This document shows, piece after piece, positions 46,653 to 55,935 of a DNA stretch of 64,000 nucleotides. The notes under the pieces are model-generated. The model was given only the letters and a program-made list of their open reading frames with translations, ran no database searches and was not told the DNA's origin. The stretch's first letter is position 1. Every line of letters begins with the position of its first letter. Origin of the DNA: SG8-40 sp963792855. GTDB taxonomy: Bacteria; Pseudomonadota; Gammaproteobacteria; Burkholderiales; Eutrophovitaceae. The stretch spans positions 1 through 64,000 of the forward strand of contig CAWBXZ010000003.1 in assembly GCA_963792855.1 (NCBI GenBank), written 5' to 3'. The translations under genes were made by a program, and so were the position numbers.

Positions 46653-47711
46653 ATGCCCGTAGCCATGCCGCCCTACCACGACCGGATCACGTTTCAACGG
46701 GAGAAGTCCCTGTGCCGTAATACCGGTTATCTGGCACACGTCCTTTCCGCGCCCCGGCCAGGCGACTGCTTTCCGCTGGATTCGCGCGATAACACGCAGC
46801 TGGTGGTTAACGACAACGGCACCTACCGCCGTGTGAGTAACATCTGCCGCCACCGGCAGGCGCGCATACTCGACAAGCCGGCTCAGCTCAAGCGCCTGCT
46901 ATGCCCCGTGCACCGCTGGAGCTACGCTCTGGACGGAACTCTGCTCAATGCTCCCAGGTTCACCGAGTGCCCGGCAAGACCCCTGGAATCGCAAACGCTG
47001 CACAACTGGCATGGCCTGCTGTTCGATCTGCCGCCTCCGGATTTCGATCTGGGCTCTGTCGATTGCGGCGAGCGTCTGAGCTTCGAGGGTTTTCGTTTTC
47101 ACGCAACCAGCCATACCGACTACGACTTCCACTGGCGCCACTTTCTCGAGATCTACCTGGAGAACTATCACGTCACCCCCATGCATCCCGGGCTGACCCA
47201 TTTCATCGACCCAGTGGCGCTGGAGTGGGAGCTCTACCCTTGCGCATCGATCCAGAAAGTCGGGTTTTCGCGAAAACTCAGCCCGAACCCGGACTCACCC
47301 GAAGTCTACGATCGCCTTGCAAACGAACTGCTGGAAATGACCGGCGGCGAATTTCCGCGCTACGCCACCATCTGGTCGCTGTTCTACCCCAATCTCATGA
47401 TCGAATCCTATCCGTTTGTCCGCGTCATCAGCACGATCTGGCCGCTGACACCGGATCGATGCCGCAACAGCGTGGAGATTTTCTACGACGCCGCGATGGA
47501 AGAAACCCATCCGCAATACTTCCGGCTGTTCGCGGAGGCCTACTTCGACACCGCCGCCGAGGATCAGGCGGCTTGCCAGATGCTGCACGACGGCCGCCGC
47601 GCGCTGGAGGCTTCGGGGGCACAGGACGACACCGTCTTCGCGCCACTGCTCGAAGACGGTGTTCGTGCCTTTTACGAGTATCTGGCCGAGGCGTCCTCTG
47701 TCAGGACGTAG
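46653..47711 (+). CDS. Rieske non-haem iron oxygenase, alpha-subunit-like
   Basis: 352 residues. The Rieske [2Fe-2S] ligands are CRH (C65, H67) and CPVH (C84, H87). The mononuclear iron site is NYHVTPMHPG (H173, H178). The later part is like the choline/carnitine monooxygenase type, with the NYH motif. No ferredoxin, reductase or beta subunit is near, so electrons must come from elsewhere. The substrate is unknown. Its last 40 bases overlap the convergent decarboxylase gene, and its leader matches that of the decarboxylase. This suggests co-regulation and a shared pathway. Confidence 0.82.
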   Translation: MPVAMPPYHDRITFQREKSLCRNTGYLAHVLSAPRPGDCFPLDSRDNTQLVVNDNGTYRRVSNICRHRQARILDKPAQLKRLLCPVHRWSYALDGTLLNAPRFTECPARPLESQTLHNWHGLLFDLPPPDFDLGSVDCGERLSFEGFRFHATSHTDYDFHWRHFLEIYLENYHVTPMHPGLTHFIDPVALEWELYPCASIQKVGFSRKLSPNPDSPEVYDRLANELLEMTGGEFPRYATIWSLFYPNLMIESYPFVRVISTIWPLTPDRCRNSVEIFYDAAMEETHPQYFRLFAEAYFDTAAEDQAACQMLHDGRRALEASGAQDDTVFAPLLEDGVRAFYEYLAEASSVRT

Positions 47712-49621
47712 ATCTCGCCGTCAAACATGCCCTGGATGGTGAGCTTGGAACTGGACAGCGCCTTGAGATAGGTAATGTGTTCAGCGGCTATCCGCTGCCC
47801 CGGCACCAGCAAGGGAATGCCCGGCGGATAAGGCGTAACAAGGCCACTGGCAATCCGCCCCACGCTCTCCTGCCAGTTGACCGATTCCCTTTCGCCGAAA
47901 AAAGCCTCGGCAGGCAGACAAACCAGGTCTATCGGCGGCAGCTCGTCCGGCAGGCGACTCTTGCTGCGACTGCGGACCAGGCTGACCTTGCCGTCATCCA
48001 GTTTTTTCAGCGCGTTATAGAGGCGGACAATTTTCGACCGCTGCCCGCCGAGCGTCAGCAGTACCAGCAGTGTCGAATGCGTGAACTTCTCGATTTCAAG
48101 GCCTACCTCATCCATGAGGTAGCGATGGATCTCCTGATTCGAATACTCCAGCGCCGAGATATCGATCAGTATCTTCAGCGGATCGTGGCCCATGCCATCT
48201 TCGGAGAAATGCGAAAACATCTGCGCAAAATCCTGCGGCCCGAGGATGCGGATGCGGCGGAACCGGCTGACCTGTACCTTGAGTTCTTCCACGTTCTTGA
48301 GCAATCCATGGAGAATCTTGTAACCCTCCATTTCAAGCTGTTTGCGGCAGACATCCAGCGACGCAATCAGCTGATACTTCGGCGACGTGCTGACGTAGAT
48401 GTTGTAGACCTCCTTGAAGAAATCCTGATCGAAATCCGGGTCGTTCACATGGATGTAGGAGGCCTGCGAGAAGGCGGAAACCACCTTGTGGGCTGAATGG
48501 GTGACGTAGTCTGCCCCCGCGTGAATGGCGGAATAGTCCCGGAACCGCGGATGAAAAGACCCGTAGGCGAACCAGGCCTCGTCAATGAACACCTTCATGT
48601 TCCGTGCGTGAGCCATCTCGACCACCTGTTGCAGATTCGCCAGCAGGCCGTCATAGGTACAGCCGGTCAGCACCAGCAGTTTCGCGTCCGGATTCTCGTT
48701 TATCGCGGTACTGATGTCCTTCAGGGACGGCGGCGCGAAAATTCCATATTGCGCGTTCAGTGCGCTGGTCAGGTAGATGGGCATCGCTGCACACTGCACG
48801 ATGCCGTAGTGAATCGACTTGTGGCAGTTGCGGTCAACGATCACCTTGTCTCCGCGCCGCAGGAGCGTCTGCAGCACGACCTTGTTGGAGGTGCTCGATC
48901 CATTGGTGACGAAATAGGTCTTGCGCACTTCGAAGGTGTTGGCCACCGCCTCCTGGGCGCGCCGGATCGCGTGCGTGCCGTCTGACAAACTCCCCAGGGA
49001 GTCGACCGACACCGACAGGTCACTGACAAAGACATTGCGCCCGAAGAACTGGTAGAAATCGTTGATGTAGGGAGAGTGCCGAAAACTCGCGCCGCCACTG
49101 TGCCCGGGCGTGTGCCAGGAATCATTGGCTTCGGTCACATATTTCTTGTAGGAAGTCCAGAAAGGGGTGTCGTTGCGATCGTCGAAATCGTTGATGATGT
49201 ATCCGAGTATCGACTCCGGGTCCGATATGATGTCGTTGCGGTAAAAGAAACTCTCCATGACCCGCGTGTCGTTTACGATCTCCAGCCCGCGTTCGGCATC
49301 GCCCAGAACGTAGACCGGCAGTTCGGGTCGGACTTTCTTGATGGCGTCCATCACCACGGCGTTGCTCTCGACCTTGCCTTTGCGGCCCGGTTCCAGTTCG
49401 CTCCACCTGGCACTCACGTCCCAACTCAACACCACGGCCTGAATATCGCCGTCTTCGCGGACGGCTTCCATCGCCGCCGAGACTGTCGCAGCTTCCAGCA
49501 CGCTGATCTCGATATCACTTCGCTCAAAGTTGATAATGATGCGCGTTATGTTCTCGGTGATTTCAGCCAGCAGGTTGGCATCGTCTTCTATGATCAGTAT
49601 TTTCAGCTCGGGTTTGTTCAT
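47672..49621 (-). CDS. Orn/Lys/Arg decarboxylase (PLP fold type I) with receiver-like N-terminus
   Basis: 649 residues. The N-terminal 120 residues have a response-regulator-like fold (LKILIIEDDANLLAEITEN), the wing domain of biodegradative decarboxylases. The PLP domain has TNGSSTSNKVV, FIDEAWFAYGSFHP and the Schiff-base Lys in THSAHKVVSAFSQ (K379). A C-terminal domain follows (PYPPGIPLLVPGQ). It converts ornithine, lysine or arginine to the diamine; which one cannot be told. It converges on the Rieske gene with a 40-base overlap and carries leader copy B upstream. Confidence 0.87.
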   Translation of the reverse strand: MNKPELKILIIEDDANLLAEITENITRIIINFERSDIEISVLEAATVSAAMEAVREDGDIQAVVLSWDVSARWSELEPGRKGKVESNAVVMDAIKKVRPELPVYVLGDAERGLEIVNDTRVMESFFYRNDIISDPESILGYIINDFDDRNDTPFWTSYKKYVTEANDSWHTPGHSGGASFRHSPYINDFYQFFGRNVFVSDLSVSVDSLGSLSDGTHAIRRAQEAVANTFEVRKTYFVTNGSSTSNKVVLQTLLRRGDKVIVDRNCHKSIHYGIVQCAAMPIYLTSALNAQYGIFAPPSLKDISTAINENPDAKLLVLTGCTYDGLLANLQQVVEMAHARNMKVFIDEAWFAYGSFHPRFRDYSAIHAGADYVTHSAHKVVSAFSQASYIHVNDPDFDQDFFKEVYNIYVSTSPKYQLIASLDVCRKQLEMEGYKILHGLLKNVEELKVQVSRFRRIRILGPQDFAQMFSHFSEDGMGHDPLKILIDISALEYSNQEIHRYLMDEVGLEIEKFTHSTLLVLLTLGGQRSKIVRLYNALKKLDDGKVSLVRSRSKSRLPDELPPIDLVCLPAEAFFGERESVNWQESVGRIASGLVTPYPPGIPLLVPGQRIAAEHITYLKALSSSKLTIQGMFDGEIYVLTEDASARYS

Positions 49622-49985
49622 CGGACGGTATCCTGGTAAGAGGACTGTTTCTGTGGGGGTCCCTGACCCGCAATCAGGAACCGGGTCGAAAGGCTTTGGC
49701 TTCCGCGACTGCCATGCACAAGATCGTGAGCAAAAAGGAAACCACTCATTGTTTCACGTCTTCTGCCCGGCGGCTTGACTGCGTGCGACCAGGGTCCAAA
49801 GCGCCGCCCTGGCCCGATGCCACGGGTGGCCATCCGCGAGCGGGAAGACAACCCCGTCCTCCCCGCACAGGGGGCGATCGGGGAACCCGCAGAATACCCG
49901 GGCATTCAGGCCATTGCCGGTAACCGCGAGCCGCTGTGCATCCCGGCGCTTGCTGCACCCGGCATGTCCGGCAAGCTGATCACGT
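49622..49985. other. Gene-free region between the decarboxylase and SulP genes
   Basis: 364 bases with no convincing gene. It contains leader element B (49722-49763). On the minus strand the shared GTG frame would run from 49757 to 49674 but is interrupted by a TGA at its fourth codon. Nothing else recognised apart from short GC-rich dyads near 49790-49850. Confidence 0.4.
49722..49763 (-). promoter_or_regulatory. Leader element, copy B, upstream of decarboxylase gene
   Basis: On the minus strand the 16-mer GAAGACGTGAAACAAT (49763-49748) is followed at the same 15-base distance by TGCTCACGATC. It is the counterpart of copy A before the Rieske gene. It lies about 100-142 bases before the decarboxylase start, close to the distance in copy A. 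The equal orientation relative to each gene argues for a regulatory role over a chance repeat. Confidence 0.65.
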
Positions 49986-51650
49986 TCACGAGCTGACAAT
50001 TTCCCTGGCGCGCTGCAGCGCGAGACGGAACGTCGCACACAAATTTCCGGAACCGAGGCGTTCAACAAAGCCGGATGTGCGCATGACCGACAGCGGCTGC
50101 GGCGGCACTCCGGAGAGCACCAACACGGTACCCGAACGCCGAAACCTGACGAGTGTCTCCTCGAGCGCTTTCAGCCCTGTGGCATCGATCTCGAGCACAT
50201 CGCGCATGCGCAAGATAACCACCCTCGGCGCATGCTCGACGGTACCGATCACTTCACTGAATTTGTGCGTTGACCCGAAAAAAAACGATCCGCGAATGTC
50301 AAATACCTCGACATCACCGGGCACGGTATACGACGGATCGTGCGGATCCTCCTTTCCGTCCTCCGACAGCTGGTTGGTGATCACTCGCACCTCGGTGACA
50401 TGGGCCATGCGCCGCATGAACAGCAACGCCGCCAACACAACGCCAACCTGGATCGCAACGGCAAGATCAACCAGTACAGTCAACGCGAACGTGGTGACCA
50501 GCACGAGGATATCGCTGCGCGGCCCGCGAAACAGTGCTACGAAGAATCGCCACTCGCTCATGTTGTAGGCGACCACCAGCAGGATGCCGGCCAACACCGG
50601 CATCGGGATCAGCACGGCCCACGAGCCCGCGACAAGCATGATCGCGAGCAACGTCAGTGCGTGAACCATCCCCGCGACCGGTGTGCGTGCGCCGCTCTTG
50701 ACATTGGTCGCCGTTCGCGCAATCGCACCGGTCGCAGGTATGCCGCCGAACAGCGGCGAGGCGATATTCGCAACGCCCTGCGCAACCAGTTCCATGTCGG
50801 AACGGTGGCGCCGCCCTGTCATACCGTCGGCAACCACCGCAGACAGCAACGACTCGATTCCGCCAAGCAATGCGATCGCGATTGCGGGCGATATGAGTTC
50901 CTGCACCTTCGACCATTCGAAATGCGGTAGCTGCGGCATGGGGAACCCGGTCGGCACGGCGCCAAACCGGCTCTCTATCGTATCGACCGGCAATTCGAAC
51001 AGATGCACCACCACGCTCATCGCGATCAGTGCCACAAGCGGGCTCGGCACTCTCGCGGAAACACGCGGCCACAAACGCACGATCAGTATCGTGCCCACGC
51101 ACACACCGAGTGCCCAGAGGTTGAACGAGCCTACGTTCAACGAATACGCCTGCAGCTTGTGCACGAAATCGGGCGGAACGGCGTCCATCTGCAACCCGAG
51201 CGCATCCTGAACCTGACTCGCGGCAATGATCAATGCAATGCCGGAGGTAAAGCCCACGGTCACCGGATACGGCACAAACCGGATAATCGCCCCGAGCCGG
51301 GCAAACCCCATGATCAGCAACAACACGCCTGCCATCAACGTCGCAATCGCCAGCCCGTCATAGCCATGGCGATGCACGATGGCGTAAACGAGAACAATGA
51401 ATGCGCCGGTGGGCCCGCCGATCTGCACACGGCTGCCGCCGAGCGCGGAGATCAGGAAGCCGGCGATGACGGCAGTCACCAGTCCCTGCTCGGGCCTTAC
51501 CCCGCTGGCGATGGCGAACGCGATCGCCAGTGGCAGCGCGACAAAGCCGACGACGAGCCCCGCCATCACGTCGTGCGCCAACAGGCTGCGCGTGTAGCCT
51601 TCGCGAAGCACGGTAATGAGCTTTGGCTCGAAATCGGGGCTCAGTTTCAC
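49986..51650 (-). CDS. SulP-family anion transporter with STAS domain
   Basis: 554 residues. The membrane part (about 25-415) has the SulP signature GLVVGFVALPLAIAFAIASG and GGSRVQIGGPTGAFIVLVY, with the sulfate-transporter block around AIALLGGIESLLSA. The C-terminal STAS domain (about 440-550) has VFDIRGSFFFGSTHKF and DATGLKALEE. These transporters carry sulfate, bicarbonate or dicarboxylates, often sodium coupled. No carbonic anhydrase or sulfur-assimilation gene lies next to it, so the anion is open. Confidence 0.87.
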   Translation of the reverse strand: MKLSPDFEPKLITVLREGYTRSLLAHDVMAGLVVGFVALPLAIAFAIASGVRPEQGLVTAVIAGFLISALGGSRVQIGGPTGAFIVLVYAIVHRHGYDGLAIATLMAGVLLLIMGFARLGAIIRFVPYPVTVGFTSGIALIIAASQVQDALGLQMDAVPPDFVHKLQAYSLNVGSFNLWALGVCVGTILIVRLWPRVSARVPSPLVALIAMSVVVHLFELPVDTIESRFGAVPTGFPMPQLPHFEWSKVQELISPAIAIALLGGIESLLSAVVADGMTGRRHRSDMELVAQGVANIASPLFGGIPATGAIARTATNVKSGARTPVAGMVHALTLLAIMLVAGSWAVLIPMPVLAGILLVVAYNMSEWRFFVALFRGPRSDILVLVTTFALTVLVDLAVAIQVGVVLAALLFMRRMAHVTEVRVITNQLSEDGKEDPHDPSYTVPGDVEVFDIRGSFFFGSTHKFSEVIGTVEHAPRVVILRMRDVLEIDATGLKALEETLVRFRRSGTVLVLSGVPPQPLSVMRTSGFVERLGSGNLCATFRLALQRAREIVSS

Positions 51651-51719
51651 GGGGTTCAGTTGTATAGGGTTAGACGCAACAGGTTTCGCCGGGGTCGCAA
51701 AGCACGTCGAATGGCCGGA

Positions 51720-52358
51720 TCAGGGAGAGAGTCCGGCGCCCGGCCGGGCACCGCTGACCGTTGGCCGAAACGCGCCAAGCCGTTCCACCAGGCTTTCGGC
51801 GTTGCGATCGATCTGCAGCGAGGCAAGATGGGCCGGACGGATAAACCCGTGTTCCGCCATTTGTCGCAGGAACGCGATCAGCGAGTCGTAGTAGTTCCCC
51901 ACATTGAGCAGCCCGACCGGTTTGGCGTGTATGCCGAGTTGCAGCCATGTCCATGTCTCGAACAGCTCGTCCATGGTGCCGATCCCGCCCGGCAGTGCAA
52001 TGAACGCATCCGCGAGTTCCACCATGCGCTGCTTGCGGGCGTGCATCGAATCAACCGCAATCATCTCGGTCACGCCTTCATGCGCCAGTTCGGCGGTGCG
52101 CAAGCGGTGCGGAATCACGCCGGTAACCTTGCCGCCGGCTTCCAGGACGGCGTCTGCCAGCACACCCATCAAACCGACACTGCCGCCGCCAAACACCAGC
52201 CTGATGTGGCGCGCGGCAAACAACGCACCCAGCTCACGCGCAGCGCTGGCGTATTCCGCGCGGTCGCCGCTGCTGGAACCGCAGTAGACGCAGATGCTGC
52301 CAGGCCAGGCGCTGTTGCCGTTGGCGGGGTTGGCCGCCTCGTCTCCGGATGCACTCAT
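51720..52358 (-). CDS. LOG-family cytokinin riboside 5'-monophosphate phosphoribohydrolase-like protein
   Basis: 212 residues from the ATG at 52358. It has the LOG/TIGR00730 motifs ICVYCGSSSG, FGGGSVGLMG, SMHARKQRM and the hallmark LPGGIGTMDELFE. Such enzymes remove ribose phosphate from nucleotide monophosphates; in bacteria they are also related to PpnN-type nucleosidases. The start overlaps the Lrp stop by ATGA, so the two are translationally coupled and possibly functionally linked. A disordered N-terminal stretch precedes the domain. Confidence 0.85.
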   Translation of the reverse strand: MSASGDEAANPANGNSAWPGSICVYCGSSSGDRAEYASAARELGALFAARHIRLVFGGGSVGLMGVLADAVLEAGGKVTGVIPHRLRTAELAHEGVTEMIAVDSMHARKQRMVELADAFIALPGGIGTMDELFETWTWLQLGIHAKPVGLLNVGNYYDSLIAFLRQMAEHGFIRPAHLASLQIDRNAESLVERLGAFRPTVSGARPGAGLSP

Positions 52359-52912
52359 ACGGCGCGACGCCGTTTGCTTTTCGCGGCCTTGCGCGGCATG
52401 TCCTCGCGGTTTCGCCCGGGGGCGCGAGCGGCACCCTTTGCCGCAACATCCGCCGGCAACGGCAGCGCCGTCTGGTATTTCACCTGCTTGAGCGCGAAAC
52501 TGGACTTGATGTTGCCCACGCCCGGCACGCGCGACAGGAAATTCAGGACAAATTCCTCGAGCGCCTGAATGTCGGGGACGACAACGCGCAACAGGTAGTC
52601 GGCCTCTCCGGTCATCAGATAACACTCCATCACTTCGGGGCGCTCGCGAATCGCATTCTCGAAAATTTCCAGCGCCTTCTCGACCTGCCGTTCGAGCGCG
52701 ACCTGGATAAACACGCTGACCTTCAAACCGACTTTCAGCGCGTCGAGCAAGCTGACATAGCGGCTGATATAGCCAGCCTGCTCCAGCGCGCGCACCCGCG
52801 CCAGGCAGGGTGATGGCGACAGTCCCACCGCGCGCGCCAGCTCGACATTGGACATTCGCGCGTCCGTCTGCAACAGGGAAAGGATTTTCCAGTCGATCGA
52901 ATCGAGCAGCAT
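52355..52912 (-). CDS. Lrp/AsnC-family transcriptional regulator
   Basis: 185 residues from the ATG at 52912. The N-terminal helix-turn-helix is VELARAVGLSPSPCLARVRALEQAG. The C-terminal RAM ligand-binding domain includes VMECYLMTGEADYLLRVVVPD. An added basic tail of about 30 residues (AKSKRRRAV) is unusual. It is divergent from the AceE gene (165 bases apart) and likely controls it, in the way Lrp-type MdeR sits beside the E1 homologue MdeB in Pseudomonas putida. The ligand would be an amino acid such as methionine or a branched-chain one; this is inference. Confidence 0.88.
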   Translation of the reverse strand: MLLDSIDWKILSLLQTDARMSNVELARAVGLSPSPCLARVRALEQAGYISRYVSLLDALKVGLKVSVFIQVALERQVEKALEIFENAIRERPEVMECYLMTGEADYLLRVVVPDIQALEEFVLNFLSRVPGVGNIKSSFALKQVKYQTALPLPADVAAKGAARAPGRNREDMPRKAAKSKRRRAV

Positions 52913-53076
52913 ACTCAATATATTATGTTGTTACTGCGCAATGAATTGGCATTATATGCTGTTTGCACACGACAATCTGGCTTCAAACAAAACCCCATGC
53001 TACGCAGAAAACGTTACCATCTTGCTGCTCGCTACGCCCCGCACCGGGCGCATCCACAGACTATCAGGTGACATTC

Positions 53077-55776
53077 ATGACCGATCTTTCCGAAGTGCAG
53101 GACCTTAACATTTCCGCATTCTGGCGCGTGCTGCCGCAAGACCTCGATCCGGTGGAAACACGCGAATGGATCGAGGCCTTCAAGACCATCGTCGAACTGG
53201 AAGGCGCGGACCGCGCGACATTCATTCTGATGAAACTGATCGAACAGGCGCGCCGCTTGCGCGTGCCGATGCCGCCGGTGGTCAACACGCCTTACAGCAA
53301 CACGATTTCGCTTGCCGACCAACCGCAGTTTCCCGGCAACCCGGAGATCGAGGCGCGGCTATCCGCACTGGTGCGCTGGAATGCGCTCGCCATGGTGGTG
53401 CGCGCCAATCGCACCCACCCGGAACTGGGCGGACACATCGCCACCTACGCATCGTCGGCAGACCTGTTCGAGGTCGGCTACAACCATTTCTTCCGCGCCG
53501 GACAGTCAGGTGATTGCATCTACTTCCAGCCGCACTCGGCGCCCGGCGTTTACGCGCGCGCTTACATGGAAGGACGGTTGAGCGAGGAGAACCTTTCCAA
53601 TTACCGGCAGGAAACCGGCGGCAAGGGACTGTCATCGTACTGCCACCCGTGGCTGATGCCGGATTTCTGGCAGTTTCCAACCGGTTCGATGGGTCTTGGC
53701 GCGATCACGGCCATCTACCAGGCACGTTTCATCCGTTACCTCGAACATCGCGAAATCAATCCGGCCGGCGACCGCAAGGTGTGGTGTTTCGTCGGCGACG
53801 GCGAAATGGACGAACCGGAATCACTCGCCGGATTGTCGCTGGCTGCGCGCGAGGGTCTGGACAACCTGATTTTCGTGGTGAACTGCAACCTGCAGCGTCT
53901 CGATGGGCCGGTGCGCGGCAATGGTTCGGTGGTGCAGGAACTGGAAGGCCTGTTCGGCGGCGCCGGCTGGAACGTCATCAAGGTGATGTGGGGATCGGAC
54001 TGGGATCCGCTGTTCGCGCGCGACACCGACAACGTCATTCTGAAACGCCTGCACGAGACCGTTGACGGCGAATTCCAGACCTACGCAGCGACCGACGGCC
54101 AGTTCAACCGCGAACATTTCTTCAACAAGTATCCGGAGCTGCAGAGCCTGGTGTCGCATATGTCGGACGAAGATATCGACCGGCTCAAGCGCGGCGGACA
54201 CGACCCGGTGAAGATCTACGCCGCCTACCACGCGGCAGCGAACCACAAGGGCCGCCCGACGGTCATCCTCGCCCAGACCAAGAAGGGTTACGGCATGGGC
54301 ACCTGGGGCCAGGGCAAGATGACCGCCCACCAGCAGAAAAAACTGGAAATCGATGCACTGCTGGCGTTTCGCGACCGCTTTGCCCTGCCGATTTCCGATA
54401 ACGACGTGGAGAACCTGCGCTTCCATCGCCCGGCCAAAGACAGTCCGGAAATGAAGTACCTGCACGCGCGCCGCGAAGCACTCGGCGGCTACCTGCCGCA
54501 ACGCGCACGTCAAGCGGATAGTCCTGCCGTGCCCGAGCTCTCGACATTCTCCAGGCTGCTGGATGGTACCGGGGACCGCGAACAGTCGAGCACCATGGTG
54601 TTCGTGAACATGCTGGCGCAACTGCTGCGCGACAAGCAGTTCGGCAAGCACATCGTGCCGATCGTCGCCGACGAGGCGCGCACCTTCGGCATGCAATCGC
54701 TGTTCAGGCAGGTCGCGATCTATTCGCCTTTCGGGCAGCTGTACGAACCGGAAGACAAGGCCGAACTGCTCTACTACAAGGAAGCCAAGAACGGACAGAT
54801 ACTCGAGGAAGGCATCACCGAAGCGGGCGCCATTTCATCCTGGATAGCCGCCGCGACGTCGTACTCGGTGCACGGCGTGCCGATGCTGCCCTTCTACGTC
54901 TTCTACTCCTGTTTCGGGTTCCAGCGCATCGGCGACCTGATCTGGGCGGCCGGCGACTCGCGTGCCCGCGGCTTTCTGCTGGGCGCGACGGCAGGCCGCA
55001 CGACGTTATCGGGAGAGGGCTTGCAGCACGAAGACGGCTCAAGCCATCTGCTCTTCTCCACCGTGCCCAACTGTGTTGCCTACGACCCGACCTATGGTTA
55101 CGAGGTGGTGACCATCATCCGCGACGGCATGCGCCGCATGCTGGAAGTGCAGGAAGACGTGTTCTATTACGTCACCATGATGAACGAGAATTACCCGCAC
55201 CCCGCCATGCCGGAGGGAGCCGAGGAAGGCATCCTCAAGGGAATGTATCGCCTGCGGCAAGGCAAGGTGAAGAAGCCCGCGGCGTCGGCGCAGCTACTCG
55301 GCTCAGGCGCCATCCTGCGCGAAGTGCTGGCCGCAGCCGAATTGCTGGAAAACGACTGGAAAGTCAGCGCCGACGTCTGGAGCGTGACCAGCTTTACCGA
55401 ATTGCGGCGCGACGGCATGTCGGTCGAGCGCGACAACCGCTTCAACCCGGAGCGCGATCCGAAACCTTCATGGGTCGAGCAATGCCTGACCGACACCAGC
55501 GGGCCGATCATCGCCTCCACCGATTACATGCGATCCGTTGCCGACCTGATTCGCACCTGGGTACCGCGGCGTTACGTGACACTGGGCACCGACGGCTTCG
55601 GGCGCAGCGACACCCGTGCCGCATTGCGCGACTTCTTCGAGGTCGACCGTCACCATGTCGTCATCGCGACGCTCAAAGCGCTGGCGGACGAAGGCAGCAT
55701 CGCGCGCAAGCAGGTCAGCGAAGCGATCAGCAAGTACGGGGTCAAGCAGGATCGCCCGAACCCCTGGGACGTCTAG
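53077..55776 (+). CDS. Pyruvate dehydrogenase E1, homodimeric type (AceE/MdeB-like)
   Basis: 899 residues from the ATG at 53077 (AGGTGA upstream), the full AceE length. The thiamine diphosphate motif is GDGEMDEPESLAGLS followed by NLIFVVNCNLQRLDGPVRG. HPWLMPDFWQFPTGSMGLG and TTLSGEGLQHEDGSSHLL are family blocks. E1 decarboxylates pyruvate or 2-oxobutyrate and passes the acyl group to E2. No aceF or lpd follows, and an Lrp regulator is divergent. Both facts fit a specialised E1 such as MdeB that borrows the housekeeping E2 and E3. Confidence 0.88.
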   Translation: MTDLSEVQDLNISAFWRVLPQDLDPVETREWIEAFKTIVELEGADRATFILMKLIEQARRLRVPMPPVVNTPYSNTISLADQPQFPGNPEIEARLSALVRWNALAMVVRANRTHPELGGHIATYASSADLFEVGYNHFFRAGQSGDCIYFQPHSAPGVYARAYMEGRLSEENLSNYRQETGGKGLSSYCHPWLMPDFWQFPTGSMGLGAITAIYQARFIRYLEHREINPAGDRKVWCFVGDGEMDEPESLAGLSLAAREGLDNLIFVVNCNLQRLDGPVRGNGSVVQELEGLFGGAGWNVIKVMWGSDWDPLFARDTDNVILKRLHETVDGEFQTYAATDGQFNREHFFNKYPELQSLVSHMSDEDIDRLKRGGHDPVKIYAAYHAAANHKGRPTVILAQTKKGYGMGTWGQGKMTAHQQKKLEIDALLAFRDRFALPISDNDVENLRFHRPAKDSPEMKYLHARREALGGYLPQRARQADSPAVPELSTFSRLLDGTGDREQSSTMVFVNMLAQLLRDKQFGKHIVPIVADEARTFGMQSLFRQVAIYSPFGQLYEPEDKAELLYYKEAKNGQILEEGITEAGAISSWIAAATSYSVHGVPMLPFYVFYSCFGFQRIGDLIWAAGDSRARGFLLGATAGRTTLSGEGLQHEDGSSHLLFSTVPNCVAYDPTYGYEVVTIIRDGMRRMLEVQEDVFYYVTMMNENYPHPAMPEGAEEGILKGMYRLRQGKVKKPAASAQLLGSGAILREVLAAAELLENDWKVSADVWSVTSFTELRRDGMSVERDNRFNPERDPKPSWVEQCLTDTSGPIIASTDYMRSVADLIRTWVPRRYVTLGTDGFGRSDTRAALRDFFEVDRHHVVIATLKALADEGSIARKQVSEAISKYGVKQDRPNPWDV

Positions 55777-55800
55777 ACCGGGGGATCATGCGCCGGGATG

Positions 55801-55830
55801 GATGCGATGCGGGCCCGCCTGCATCGCATC
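55801..55830 (+). terminator. Stem-loop after AceE gene
   Basis: GATGCGATGC (55801-55810) pairs perfectly with GCATCGCATC (55821-55830) around a 10-base loop, 25 bases after the AceE stop. There is no T run, so it may act as a processing or pause hairpin; termination would need Rho. Confidence 0.4.
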
Positions 55831-55935
55831 AGCACATGGCCCCGGCGCATCACCTTTGCAATGTCAGGGTTGTTAGCGTCACGGCAGGTATGTAAAACTC
55901 GCGGGCTGTCGATTGTCCGGTGCCGGAAAAGCTTC

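Noticed and set aside
46901..48496. 531-codon plus-strand frame
   Set aside because: Arises from the shadow of both the Rieske and decarboxylase genes.
51003..52568. 521-codon plus-strand frame
   Set aside because: Antisense to SulP and LOG genes.
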